Source: Calditrichia bacterium (GTDB lineage Bacteria; Calditrichota; Calditrichia; RBG-13-44-9; J075). From it: a stretch of DNA of 64,000 bases. Below the pieces are notes generated by a model. It did not search any database and was not told where the DNA came from. It was given only the letters and a program-made list of their open reading frames with translations. Both the position numbers and the translations under genes were made by a program. The stretch covers positions 496,001 through 560,000 of the forward strand of contig JACKAP010000003.1 of the NCBI GenBank assembly GCA_020635015.1, read 5' to 3'. Position 1 is the first letter of the stretch; each line of letters opens with the position of its first letter. This document shows positions 26,589 through 33,832 of the stretch, in pieces.

Positions 26589-27127
26589 TTCAACCGCTCC
26601 CCAAACCCCTCCTGCAACTTCTGTATTTTCGGATCAATCACCATGGCACAATACGGCTGTCGGCGGTTGTCATTATAATAATTTTGATGATAGTCTTCCG
26701 CCGGGTAGAATTGGGTCAACGGGGCAATTTCGGTGACGATCGGGTCCGGCCAGATACCCGCGGCATCCGCCTGTTTGAGGGAAGCTTTTGCGATCGTTTT
26801 CTGGGTCTCATCGTGATAGAAAATCACCGAGCGGTACTGGGTGCCGGTGTCCGCTCCCTGGCGGTTGAGGGTGGTGGGATCGTGGGTACGCCAGAAGACC
26901 TCCAGCAATTCTTGGTAAGAAATGACCTTCGGATCGAAGCGGATCTGTATTACCTCGGCATGCCCGGTCAGGCCGCTGCACACCTCGCGGTAGGTGGGAT
27001 TTTTGACCCGTCCTCCGGCATAGCCGGAGACCACTGCCGACACGCCCTTCAACCGTTGAAACACCGCCTCGACGCACCAGAAACATCCGCCTCCCAGGGT
27101 GGCTTTTTCAAAATTCGCTTCGGTCAT
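26585..27127 (-). CDS. msrA: Peptide-methionine (S)-S-oxide reductase MsrA
   Basis: Reduces methionine-S-sulfoxide in proteins. The 180-aa protein has the catalytic GGGCFWC motif (Cys15, Cys18), VVSGYAGG, GHAEVIQIRFDP, and the DTGTQYRSVIFYH and AEDYHQNYY motifs of the family. The start at 27127 is preceded by GGGAGAG; an in-frame GTG four codons upstream overlaps that site. The stop TGA is formed by the outermost TGAATGGG unit of repeat A4. There is no fused MsrB. Confidence 0.95.
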   Translation of the reverse strand: MTEANFEKATLGGGCFWCVEAVFQRLKGVSAVVSGYAGGRVKNPTYREVCSGLTGHAEVIQIRFDPKVISYQELLEVFWRTHDPTTLNRQGADTGTQYRSVIFYHDETQKTIAKASLKQADAAGIWPDPIVTEIAPLTQFYPAEDYHQNYYNDNRRQPYCAMVIDPKIQKLQEGFGERLK

Positions 27128-27257
27128 ATTCTCTCCCACTGGTTAAATCTTACGATTCTGCCAGCATAAATATAAGCGGTACGCTTCCGTGGAAGCTACC
27201 ATTTATTTGCCGGATTTGGATATTTTTTTGCAGGTTTAGCAGATGTTGGATGCTGGA

Positions 27258-27418
27258 TTTATCCTTTATCCTTTATCCTTTATCCTTCATCCTTCATCCT
27301 TCATCCTTCATCCTTCATCCTTCATCCTTTATCCTTCATCCTTTATCCTTTATCCTTTATCCTTTATCCTTTATCCTTCATCCTTCATCCTTCATCCTTC
27401 ATCCTTCATCCTTCATCC
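27258..27418. repeat. Heptamer array, 23 units of TTYATCC
   Basis: TTTATCC and TTCATCC units follow one another without interruption for 161 bp, preceded by GATGTTGGATGCTGG. On the minus strand the units read GGATAAA/GGATGAA and begin at the MFS stop codon, whose TGA is part of a GGATGAA unit. Confidence 0.95.
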
Positions 27419-28801
27419 TTTCTCTCCCCCCGGGGTCTCATCCGGCAGATCGGCTTCAGGCGCTGCCGGCGTTTGCTGGGGGAGATCCGTTTCCGAGGTC
27501 ATCGTTGCAGCGGCATCTGGGATATCCTCGCCCACTCCTTCCACTTCCGCTCCAGATGTTTCCTCCGGCTGCAGATGGCGGGAGTAGTGGCCGTGGGTAT
27601 ATCCGGCCGGAATGGAGGCCAGGCGATAGAGCGCCAGACCTCCCAGCAAGAAGATCCATCCGGCTGTCCAGCCATAGGCACTTAGCAAGCCGGATGCATC
27701 AGCGATCACCCCGAATACCGGCAGCAGGAGCAGCTGAGACGTCTGGCCGAGGAAAGACTTCATCGACAGCACCGTTGCGCGGTGATGGCTGAAGGTCACC
27801 CGGTTGATCATATCGCCGGTCGCGATCGGCAGGATGGTGCGGGGGATCTGGAAAACCACCGGCAACAGCAGCGCGCCAAGCATTCCCACCGGTAACAGCG
27901 CCATTAAGCCAAAAGCGCCGCACACCACCAGCAAGACCGCCATCAGGGTGCCGGCATCACCCAGCTTATTCGTCACCCGATAGGCGAGTTGGGCGGAGGT
28001 CGCCGCCATCAGGTTATACCCGGCGAAGGCAAACCCAAAGTATGCCACCGGCACCTCCCAGAGTTCCCAGTAAGGATTGAGTGTGTGAAAACTCAGCTTC
28101 ATCCCTACCGCCAGCGCCATGGAAAACGCCACCGTCAAGCGCACCAGGCGGTGTTTCCAGATATAGCGCAGCGCCTTCCAGGTATGCCAGAGCATGGTTT
28201 TACCCGGACGGCGCCCCTCCGACTGTTCAGGGGGTTCGGTGAGGAACAGAAAATTCACCAGGTATAAGCAGGAGATAGCGGCCGTCAAGGTAACTGCAAA
28301 ACGCAAGCCGAACCAGTCGGAGATCAAACCGCTGCTCATCGTGATCGGGATGGCAATCAGGTAGGTGACGGTCTGGGTCTGGCCGAGCACCTTTCGGAAT
28401 TCCTTCTCCCGGCCAAGCAGTTTCAGAGAATCGAACAGCAGCGCGCTGTCGGCACCGGACTGGAACGCCATGCCAATTCCGCACAGCGCCTGGGTCATCA
28501 GCACATGGGTAAACGATTGCGCCAAGGCAAAGACGATGATCCCAGACGCCATAAACACCGCGCCGGCAATCAGGGTGCGCTTCCGGCCCAGCCGGTCGGC
28601 CAGCACCCCGCTGGGCACCTCGAACAGTAAAATCGTGGCGGCAAATACCGACTCGCCCAGCAATACCTCCGTAAGCGAAAGCCCGAGTGCCTGCATCTGG
28701 AAAAGTACAATCACCGGCGCCCAGAAATTTGCCAGCCCGACCAGCGCCCGGTGAACGTAAAAGACCCGGATGTTTCTTGTTAAACGGTTCGCATCACTCA
28801 T
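27413..28801 (-). CDS. Major facilitator superfamily permease
   Basis: A 12-helix inner-membrane transporter of 462 aa. MFS motif A is seen in GVLADRLGRKRTLIAG after helix 2, and a degenerate repeat of it in the second half. The C-terminal ~65 aa after the last helix form an acidic, Pro/Thr-rich tail ending GGEKG whose TGA stop lies in the heptamer array. I use ATG 28801 (MSDANRLTR); an upstream ATG at 28846 adds 15 untypical residues, and neither has a good ribosome site. The substrate cannot be told; drug or metabolite export is typical of this subtype. Confidence 0.85.
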   Translation of the reverse strand: MSDANRLTRNIRVFYVHRALVGLANFWAPVIVLFQMQALGLSLTEVLLGESVFAATILLFEVPSGVLADRLGRKRTLIAGAVFMASGIIVFALAQSFTHVLMTQALCGIGMAFQSGADSALLFDSLKLLGREKEFRKVLGQTQTVTYLIAIPITMSSGLISDWFGLRFAVTLTAAISCLYLVNFLFLTEPPEQSEGRRPGKTMLWHTWKALRYIWKHRLVRLTVAFSMALAVGMKLSFHTLNPYWELWEVPVAYFGFAFAGYNLMAATSAQLAYRVTNKLGDAGTLMAVLLVVCGAFGLMALLPVGMLGALLLPVVFQIPRTILPIATGDMINRVTFSHHRATVLSMKSFLGQTSQLLLLPVFGVIADASGLLSAYGWTAGWIFLLGGLALYRLASIPAGYTHGHYSRHLQPEETSGAEVEGVGEDIPDAAATMTSETDLPQQTPAAPEADLPDETPGGEKG

Positions 28802-28915
28802 GGTATTGTGAAATTGATTGGGTTGGAATATAGGCGATTTGATCATTCCCGATCAAGAGATTCTTTAACTACTTGAAAGTGAACAACGGGAATGAGGCGT
28901 TGAATGGCACGCTGC

Positions 28916-29572
28916 CTACTTGACCGCTACGCCTGCAATATGCGGTCCGGTGATGGGGATTTTCATGGTAAAGTGTTCGTATTCCAGGCGGGAGAATCCC
29001 GCCGTTTCCAGAACGCTCCAGGTCTCCCGGTCGGGTTGGCAGCCGTCGCCCAATGCACTCCAGAGCGGGCGGATTAATCGCTGCACGCTGCGCAGCGCGG
29101 TACCCCGACGGGCGGCGACATGCTCCAGGAAATAAAACCGTCCTCCCGGCTTCAGCACCCGGCGGATCTCCCGGAAGGTATGTGCGAGATCAGCCACCGA
29201 GCACAGCACCAGGGTGCTGACCACGGCATCGACCGAGCCATCCTCAGCCTCGATCCTTTCCGCACTTCCACCGCGCAGTTCGATCGGCAATCCCAGCCGC
29301 TGCGCCTCTGCCTTCAGATGCACATGCATAAAAGGATTGGGTTCGATTCCAATCCAGTAAATATTGGCTGGATAGTATTTTAGGTTGGGGCCGGTGCCCG
29401 GCCCGATCTCCAGCACGGTTCCGGATATATCCTCGAACAACGCCAGCTTGCGCTCCCGGCTGCGCGCTTCATAGGTTTCGCTGATCTTCAGCATCAGCCA
29501 GGCGTGGAAGCGTTTGGCCAGGCCAGCATCCACCGCCCGATTTGCATGTCCTGCCGAACCGATTGCGCACAT
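28916..29572 (-). CDS. Class I SAM-dependent methyltransferase
   Basis: A 218-aa methyltransferase of the type 11 family. Motif I is VLEIGPGTGPNLKYY, motif II includes WIGIEPNPFM, motif IV VDAVVSTLVLCSV, and post-motif REIRRVLKPGGRFYFLEHV. The pattern resembles the METTL7/phospholipid-methyltransferase-like subgroup, in which substrates are often small thiols or lipids. The start has GGGGA 5 nt upstream. It lies behind the MFS gene's promoter region on the same strand. Confidence 0.88.
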   Translation of the reverse strand: MCAIGSAGHANRAVDAGLAKRFHAWLMLKISETYEARSRERKLALFEDISGTVLEIGPGTGPNLKYYPANIYWIGIEPNPFMHVHLKAEAQRLGLPIELRGGSAERIEAEDGSVDAVVSTLVLCSVADLAHTFREIRRVLKPGGRFYFLEHVAARRGTALRSVQRLIRPLWSALGDGCQPDRETWSVLETAGFSRLEYEHFTMKIPITGPHIAGVAVK

Positions 29573-29684
29573 AAGTTCCCCGAATGGTTACATGATTTCA
29601 GTTTTTTATTTCAGTCCTTTTCCCGCCGCTGTTTTCAGTTTAGATTCGCTCCGATGATGCCGGGTTACAGCAAAGGAGGTTCCT

Positions 29685-31190
29685 GTGACAGTCCATTTGA
29701 CTGGCAACTTTGAGATAAAAGGTAACGGCATGATGATCGTGCCGGTGGCGGCAAGCACGCTCGAAGCGCAATTGGGGGCCGCGGCGGCGCTGAGTGGGAT
29801 TTCACTCGCGCAGTTATCACGCGATTTCCAGGGAAAGGCCGGGGAAAAACTGATGTTTTATCCCGCAAGCGCCGACGGTTTCAGCGGACAATTTATATTG
29901 GCCGGTTTGGGAGAAACCGCCGATCCGCAGCCGTTGCGCCAGGCGGTCCGCGAGGCGGTGCAAGCCCGGCCGGAGATCGCGTCGGTGTGGGTGGATCTGC
30001 GGCTTCTGCTGCCGGAAAACCGGCCGGAACAATTGACGGCGCTGGTGTCGGCAGCGGTGGAGGGCTGCCTGCTGGGTGACTACCGGGTGGGACGTTTTAA
30101 GACGGCAGATCCGGGTAAAGCGGAGGCTGGCGAGCGTCAATTCACCCTCCTGGTAGACGCTTCACAACTTTCAACAGCAAGAATTGCCGCCCGGCGCGGG
30201 GAAGTGCTGGCCGGCGCCCAGCGGCGGGTGATGGATCTGGTGAACGCTCCCTCAAATCAGAAAACCCCGGAAATGCTAAGTGATATCGCCCGAGCGCTAG
30301 GAAAATCGTGCGGATTCAGCACCACACTGTTATCCCGGGAAGCGATGGAAACGCTTGGATTAGGCGGATTGCTGGCGGTCAACCAGGGCAGCACCCTGCC
30401 CCCCGCTTTCATCATCATGGAATATCGCCCGAAGGGGAAATCCGCCCAAAACCTGCCCCATATCGGGCTGGTCGGCAAAGGCGTCACCTTCGACACCGGG
30501 GGGATCTCCCTGAAGCCCTCGGATAACCTGCAATATCTGAAAAGCGACATGGCCGGCGGGGCGGTGGTGATCGCGACGATGGAAGCGGCCGCCCGCCTGA
30601 GCCTTCCGCTGCAACTGACCGGCATCGTACCTGCCACCGACAACATGCCGGACGGTGCGGCACTCAATCCCGGCGATGTGATCCATACCTACAGCGGCCA
30701 AACGGTGGAAGTGATCGACACCGACGCCGAGGGACGGCTGATCCTGGCCGATGGGCTGGCCTATCTCAAAAAACATTTTGATCCGGAGATAATGATCGAC
30801 CTCGCCACCCTCACCGGGGCGGCGGTGATTTCCCTGGGCAGTGAGGCGGCGGCGCTGTTCAGCAACAGTGATGCCCTGGCCGGATCGCTGGCGGTGGCCG
30901 GCGAGCACTCCGGAGAACGGGTGTGGCGACTGCCGCTGTTCGATGGCTACAGCAAGGCGATCGACTCCGCAATTGCTGATGTCAAAAATTACGGTGGGAA
31001 AGCCGCCGGAGCAGCCACCGCCGCCAAGTTCCTGGAAAAATTCATCGATAACCATCCCGCCTGGGCCCACCTCGACATTGCCGGGATGGTGCTGGCGGAA
31101 AGCGGCGGTGCACCGGGACGGGTGGCAACCGGCTATGGGGTACGGTTGCTGACGGTGTATTTGGAAGGGCTTGGCGGAAAAAAGGTCTGA
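29685..31190 (+). CDS. pepA: Cytosol (leucyl) aminopeptidase, M17 family
   Basis: Removes N-terminal residues from peptides using two metal ions. The 501-aa protein has the M17 motifs VGKGVTFDTGGISLKP (metal and catalytic Lys), DMAGGAVV, NMPDGAALNPGDV, and the signature DTDAEGRLILADGLAY. The start is GTG at 29685, fixed by a strong AAAGGAGGT 5 nt upstream. The following gap carries repeat B3, and the ATP-grasp gene converges on it. Confidence 0.95.
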   Translation: MTVHLTGNFEIKGNGMMIVPVAASTLEAQLGAAAALSGISLAQLSRDFQGKAGEKLMFYPASADGFSGQFILAGLGETADPQPLRQAVREAVQARPEIASVWVDLRLLLPENRPEQLTALVSAAVEGCLLGDYRVGRFKTADPGKAEAGERQFTLLVDASQLSTARIAARRGEVLAGAQRRVMDLVNAPSNQKTPEMLSDIARALGKSCGFSTTLLSREAMETLGLGGLLAVNQGSTLPPAFIIMEYRPKGKSAQNLPHIGLVGKGVTFDTGGISLKPSDNLQYLKSDMAGGAVVIATMEAAARLSLPLQLTGIVPATDNMPDGAALNPGDVIHTYSGQTVEVIDTDAEGRLILADGLAYLKKHFDPEIMIDLATLTGAAVISLGSEAAALFSNSDALAGSLAVAGEHSGERVWRLPLFDGYSKAIDSAIADVKNYGGKAAGAATAAKFLEKFIDNHPAWAHLDIAGMVLAESGGAPGRVATGYGVRLLTVYLEGLGGKKV

Positions 31191-31220
31191 GGATCGATAA
31201 AAAAACAACTATTAACTACC

Positions 31221-31414
31221 TGCCACAGAGACACAGAGACCTTGGCGCGGCCTGCGGCCGCAACCAAATGGTAAATGCTTATTGCTCAATGGTAAATGCT
31301 CATTGTAAAACACTTTGTCGCACCACAAAATTTGGGGCCAGTGTAGTACAGAGTTAGCTTTCAGTTGTCAGTTTTCAATTGTCAGTTCTCTGTGTGCTCT
31401 GTGTCTCTGTGGCA
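31221..31414. repeat. Inverted repeat with CCACAGAGACAC arms, copy B3
   Basis: The left arm 31221-31239 pairs with the right arm 31388-31414 in the convergent gap between pepA and the ATP-grasp gene. The wide loop contains short repeats (AATGGTAAATGCT twice; TCAGTTNTCA words). There is no gene. Confidence 0.85.
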
Positions 31415-31482
31415 ATTGTACTTTCCTGGCGGCATTCTCTTCATTCGAGCCCATTCGGGTACATTCGTGGCCAAAAAAATCA

Positions 31483-32700
31483 TTATGACGTCGGATTATC
31501 CGGCGCCGGCAGCGAGGTGTGGAAATCCTCTCGGAAACGATGCAGATAATGCTCCAACAGCTCGCTGACCCGCTCGTAGCTCGATGAATGCACGATCAAC
31601 CCGGCATGATGAGCTTTACTCATTCGCCAGGTCACCTCGGGGTCGTCGTAGGCGCTGGTATCCGGGATCTCCTGGCGGGCCAGGGTGGTGATCAGGCCGG
31701 AGTATTCGTTGCGCACCTCCGGGAGCTGGTAGGCCTTTCCAGCGGGCAGGGTCTCCAATTTGGCCCACTCCCGCCACAGGCTGATACCGCTGGAAGCTTC
31801 CACCATCTCGGCGATATGCGCCCCGCCCACCCGGGCGGAGGTCTCCAGGAAATAGAAGCGCCCATCTTCATGCGCTTTGATATATTCGGTATGAGAAACC
31901 CCGCGGATCAGCCCCAGCGAACTCATCACTTCCTGGTTGAGGCGGCGCAGGGCGGATTCGTCGGCCGAGCCGTGCGCCACCGTTTGGGTGCGAAAAATGC
32001 CTCCCTCGTGGCTCACCTCCCAGGGGGTTGCCAGGTAGCGGTTAACCCGGGAGAAGACCACCTCGCCGCCCACCACGATCGAATCGACATGGTAGATATC
32101 GCCGGGAATGAACTGTTCCAGCAGGTAGAAGGATTGCTCGTCGCCCAATTTGCCGAGGGTCTCCCAGAGTTGTTCCGGGGTGTAGAGCTTCTTGATACCG
32201 ACGGCCGAGGCCTGCATGCGCGGCTTGATCACCCAGGGCGGCTGGGTCCGGGCCATGTAATTGTTCAGCGCCTGGTAGTTGAGCACATGAACGAACGGCG
32301 GCACCAGAATGCCGTCCTCATGGGTTTTCACCCGCATGGAGAGCTTGTCGCGGAAAAAGCGGGTGCGGGTGTCGCCCATCCCCGGCACCCGCAGGTGCTC
32401 GCGCAACGCCGCCGCCTTCTCCAGATCGAAGTCGTCCAGCGGCACGATGCGGTCGATCCGCTCGGTGCGGGCCAGGTAGCTGACCCCCTTGACCAGGTTG
32501 GCGATATTCCAGAGATAGTTATCCTCTTCCATATAAAAAATCTCGTCGATGCTCTCCCGGGGCCATTTCTGGTGTTCGAGATTCTTCGAGGTCAGCAGCA
32601 GCACCCGGCTGCCCTGGCGTTTGCACTCCCGCATAAATTCCTCGCCCTTAAAATAACAGGCGATGCACAGCACCGTCAGGGGTCTATCTTGCTCGCTCAT
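31483..32700 (-). CDS. ATP-grasp ligase of unknown substrate
   Basis: A 405-aa protein with an ATP-grasp fold similar to carbamoyl-phosphate-synthase large-chain-like and carnosine-synthase-like ligases. Visible are a Rossmann-like N-domain (LTVLCIACYFKGEEFMRECKRQG), DKLSMRV, WVIKPRMQASAVGIKKL (ATP-binding Lys and glycine loop), LLEQFIPGDIYHVDSIV and the metal-binding FYFLETSARVGGAHI. I start it at 32700 where an AAAGGA site and the conserved N-domain begin; the frame opens at 32802. Such enzymes join an amino acid or acid to an amine, using ATP. Confidence 0.85.
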   Translation of the reverse strand: MSEQDRPLTVLCIACYFKGEEFMRECKRQGSRVLLLTSKNLEHQKWPRESIDEIFYMEEDNYLWNIANLVKGVSYLARTERIDRIVPLDDFDLEKAAALREHLRVPGMGDTRTRFFRDKLSMRVKTHEDGILVPPFVHVLNYQALNNYMARTQPPWVIKPRMQASAVGIKKLYTPEQLWETLGKLGDEQSFYLLEQFIPGDIYHVDSIVVGGEVVFSRVNRYLATPWEVSHEGGIFRTQTVAHGSADESALRRLNQEVMSSLGLIRGVSHTEYIKAHEDGRFYFLETSARVGGAHIAEMVEASSGISLWREWAKLETLPAGKAYQLPEVRNEYSGLITTLARQEIPDTSAYDDPEVTWRMSKAHHAGLIVHSSSYERVSELLEHYLHRFREDFHTSLPAPDNPTS

Positions 32701-32827
32701 GGAGGGTCCTTTCTGTTCAAACGTTGTTTGAGTCCACGGATTACACTGATTTACACGGAATGATAATACGCGGACAAAGGAGATCTCGTGAAGATAGCAC
32801 ATTCAGGGATTTTTGACAAGGGAAATG

Positions 32828-32939
32828 ATGTTGGATGTTGGATGTTGGATGCTGGATGTTGGATGTTGGATGTTGGATGTTGGATGTTGGATGTTGGATG
32901 TTGGATGTTGGATGTTGGATGTTGGATGTTGGATGTTGG
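32828..32939. repeat. Heptamer array, 16 units of ATGTTGG
   Basis: Sixteen ATGTTGG units in a row, the third being ATGCTGG, followed by GGTGGGT-type triplets. Unlike the others it has no obvious opposite arm and lies upstream of the ATP-grasp gene. Short fragments of the ACGGATTACAC family stand at 32733-32759. The 757-bp gap 32701-33458 contains only this and the two repeats that follow. Confidence 0.93.
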
Positions 32940-32997
32940 ATGGTGGGTGGTGGGTGGTGGGTAATATTCGATTTTGCAAATTATTATGGGATGTTTG

Positions 32998-33106
32998 GTA
33001 CTCCGCCCTTTCAGGGCTTTGATGATTGTACCGATTTCAATCCCCGGGTGGCGTTTGCCGTTGGCAAACTTGCCCGGGGCTGGGGTACTGCCGCCCTTTC
33101 AGGGCT
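32998..33106. repeat. GCCCTTTCAGGGC-bounded palindromic element
   Basis: GGTACT(C)CGCCCTTTCAGGGCT occurs at 32998-33018 and again at 33084-33106. Between them CCCCGGG...GTTTGCC and GGCAAAC...CCCGGGG pair around GTT. It looks like another dispersed intergenic element; frames through it would read APPFQG-type peptides, which I treat as spurious. Confidence 0.7.
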
Positions 33107-33166
33107 GGTCCCGAGATATTGTACAGACCGGTAGCGTGAGTGACGCGAACCCATATCGAGAGCGAT

Positions 33167-33384
33167 AGCGAGCAAACATCGTGAGCGACAGCGAACTAAC
33201 ATCGCGAACGCAGCGAGCAAACATCGTGAGCGAAGCGAACAAACATCGTGAGCGCAGCGAACAAACATCACGAGCGCCAGCGAGTAAACATCGTGAGCGC
33301 AGCGAACAAACATCACGAGCGCCAGCGAGTAAACATCGTGAGCGATGCGAACAAACATCGCGAGCGCCAGCGAGCAAACACCGC
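33167..33384 (+). repeat. 22-23 bp tandem array, about ten units
   Basis: The unit is AGCGARYAAACATCRYGAGCG with one or two variable bases. Each unit has the self-complementary words GCGAGC/GTGAGCG near its ends. The units diverge from each other and there are no spacers. Confidence 0.9.
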
Positions 33385-33458
33385 ATTTCAAATTTCCCTC
33401 GCTTTATTTCGTGAAAATAAGTACTTTTCAGCAAATCCTATAACCGGAGGGCTCTGCC

Positions 33459-33734
33459 ATGCAACCCAAATCCAAAGAAATCATCGCCGTAGGCGAACAC
33501 AAAGCCATTGCCAGCGGTGCGGTTATTTGTGAAATTGAGCCGCACACCGTAGAGAGCGATTTCCTGATGTATGATGTCGATGCCCATGACAGTGAGGGCA
33601 ACCACTGCCACCGGCGCATCACCTTCCCGATGCCCTACAAAGAGAGCGGGCATTTTCCGGACGAATATGTATTGGGCAAGATCCTGCACGTGGAGTATCA
33701 TGGCAAGAACCAGGCGGTGTTTTCGCTGAACTGA
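33459..33734 (+). CDS. Small protein of unknown function
   Basis: A 91-aa soluble acidic protein, rich in His and Asp (MYDVDAHDSEGNHCHRRITFPMP), that I do not recognise. A CGGAGGG ribosome site precedes the ATG, and codon use is like that of neighbouring genes, so it is probably real. The Cys and cluster of His residues could bind metal. It converges on the NACHT-FGE gene across a GC-rich hairpin. Confidence 0.7.
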   Translation: MQPKSKEIIAVGEHKAIASGAVICEIEPHTVESDFLMYDVDAHDSEGNHCHRRITFPMPYKESGHFPDEYVLGKILHVEYHGKNQAVFSLN

Positions 33735-33744
33735 TGTTGTCTCC

Positions 33745-33777
33745 GCCGCCCGCGGCTGCGTCCCTTGCCGCGGCGGC
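33745..33777. terminator. GC-rich stem-loop between convergent genes
   Basis: GCCGCC(C)GCGGC and GCCGCGGCGGC pair with one bulge around about ten bases. It probably ends transcription from one or both sides. Confidence 0.6.
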
Positions 33778-33832
33778 TTCCGTTCCCCCAACTCGTATTG
33801 CTCATAGGTAAAGCCGGAAAACTGCCAACTGA

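Noticed and set aside
27243..27587. Open frames rich in SFILHPSSFILHP from the heptamer array
   Set aside because: Same artefact of period-7 repeats, read on the opposite strand of the MFS gene end.
32998..33106. Open frames with PPFQG peptides as a small gene
   Set aside because: The peptides come from a palindromic repeat; there is no ribosome site or conserved start.
33167..33384. CRISPR array
   Set aside because: Units follow one another without unique spacers, they diverge, and no cas gene is present.
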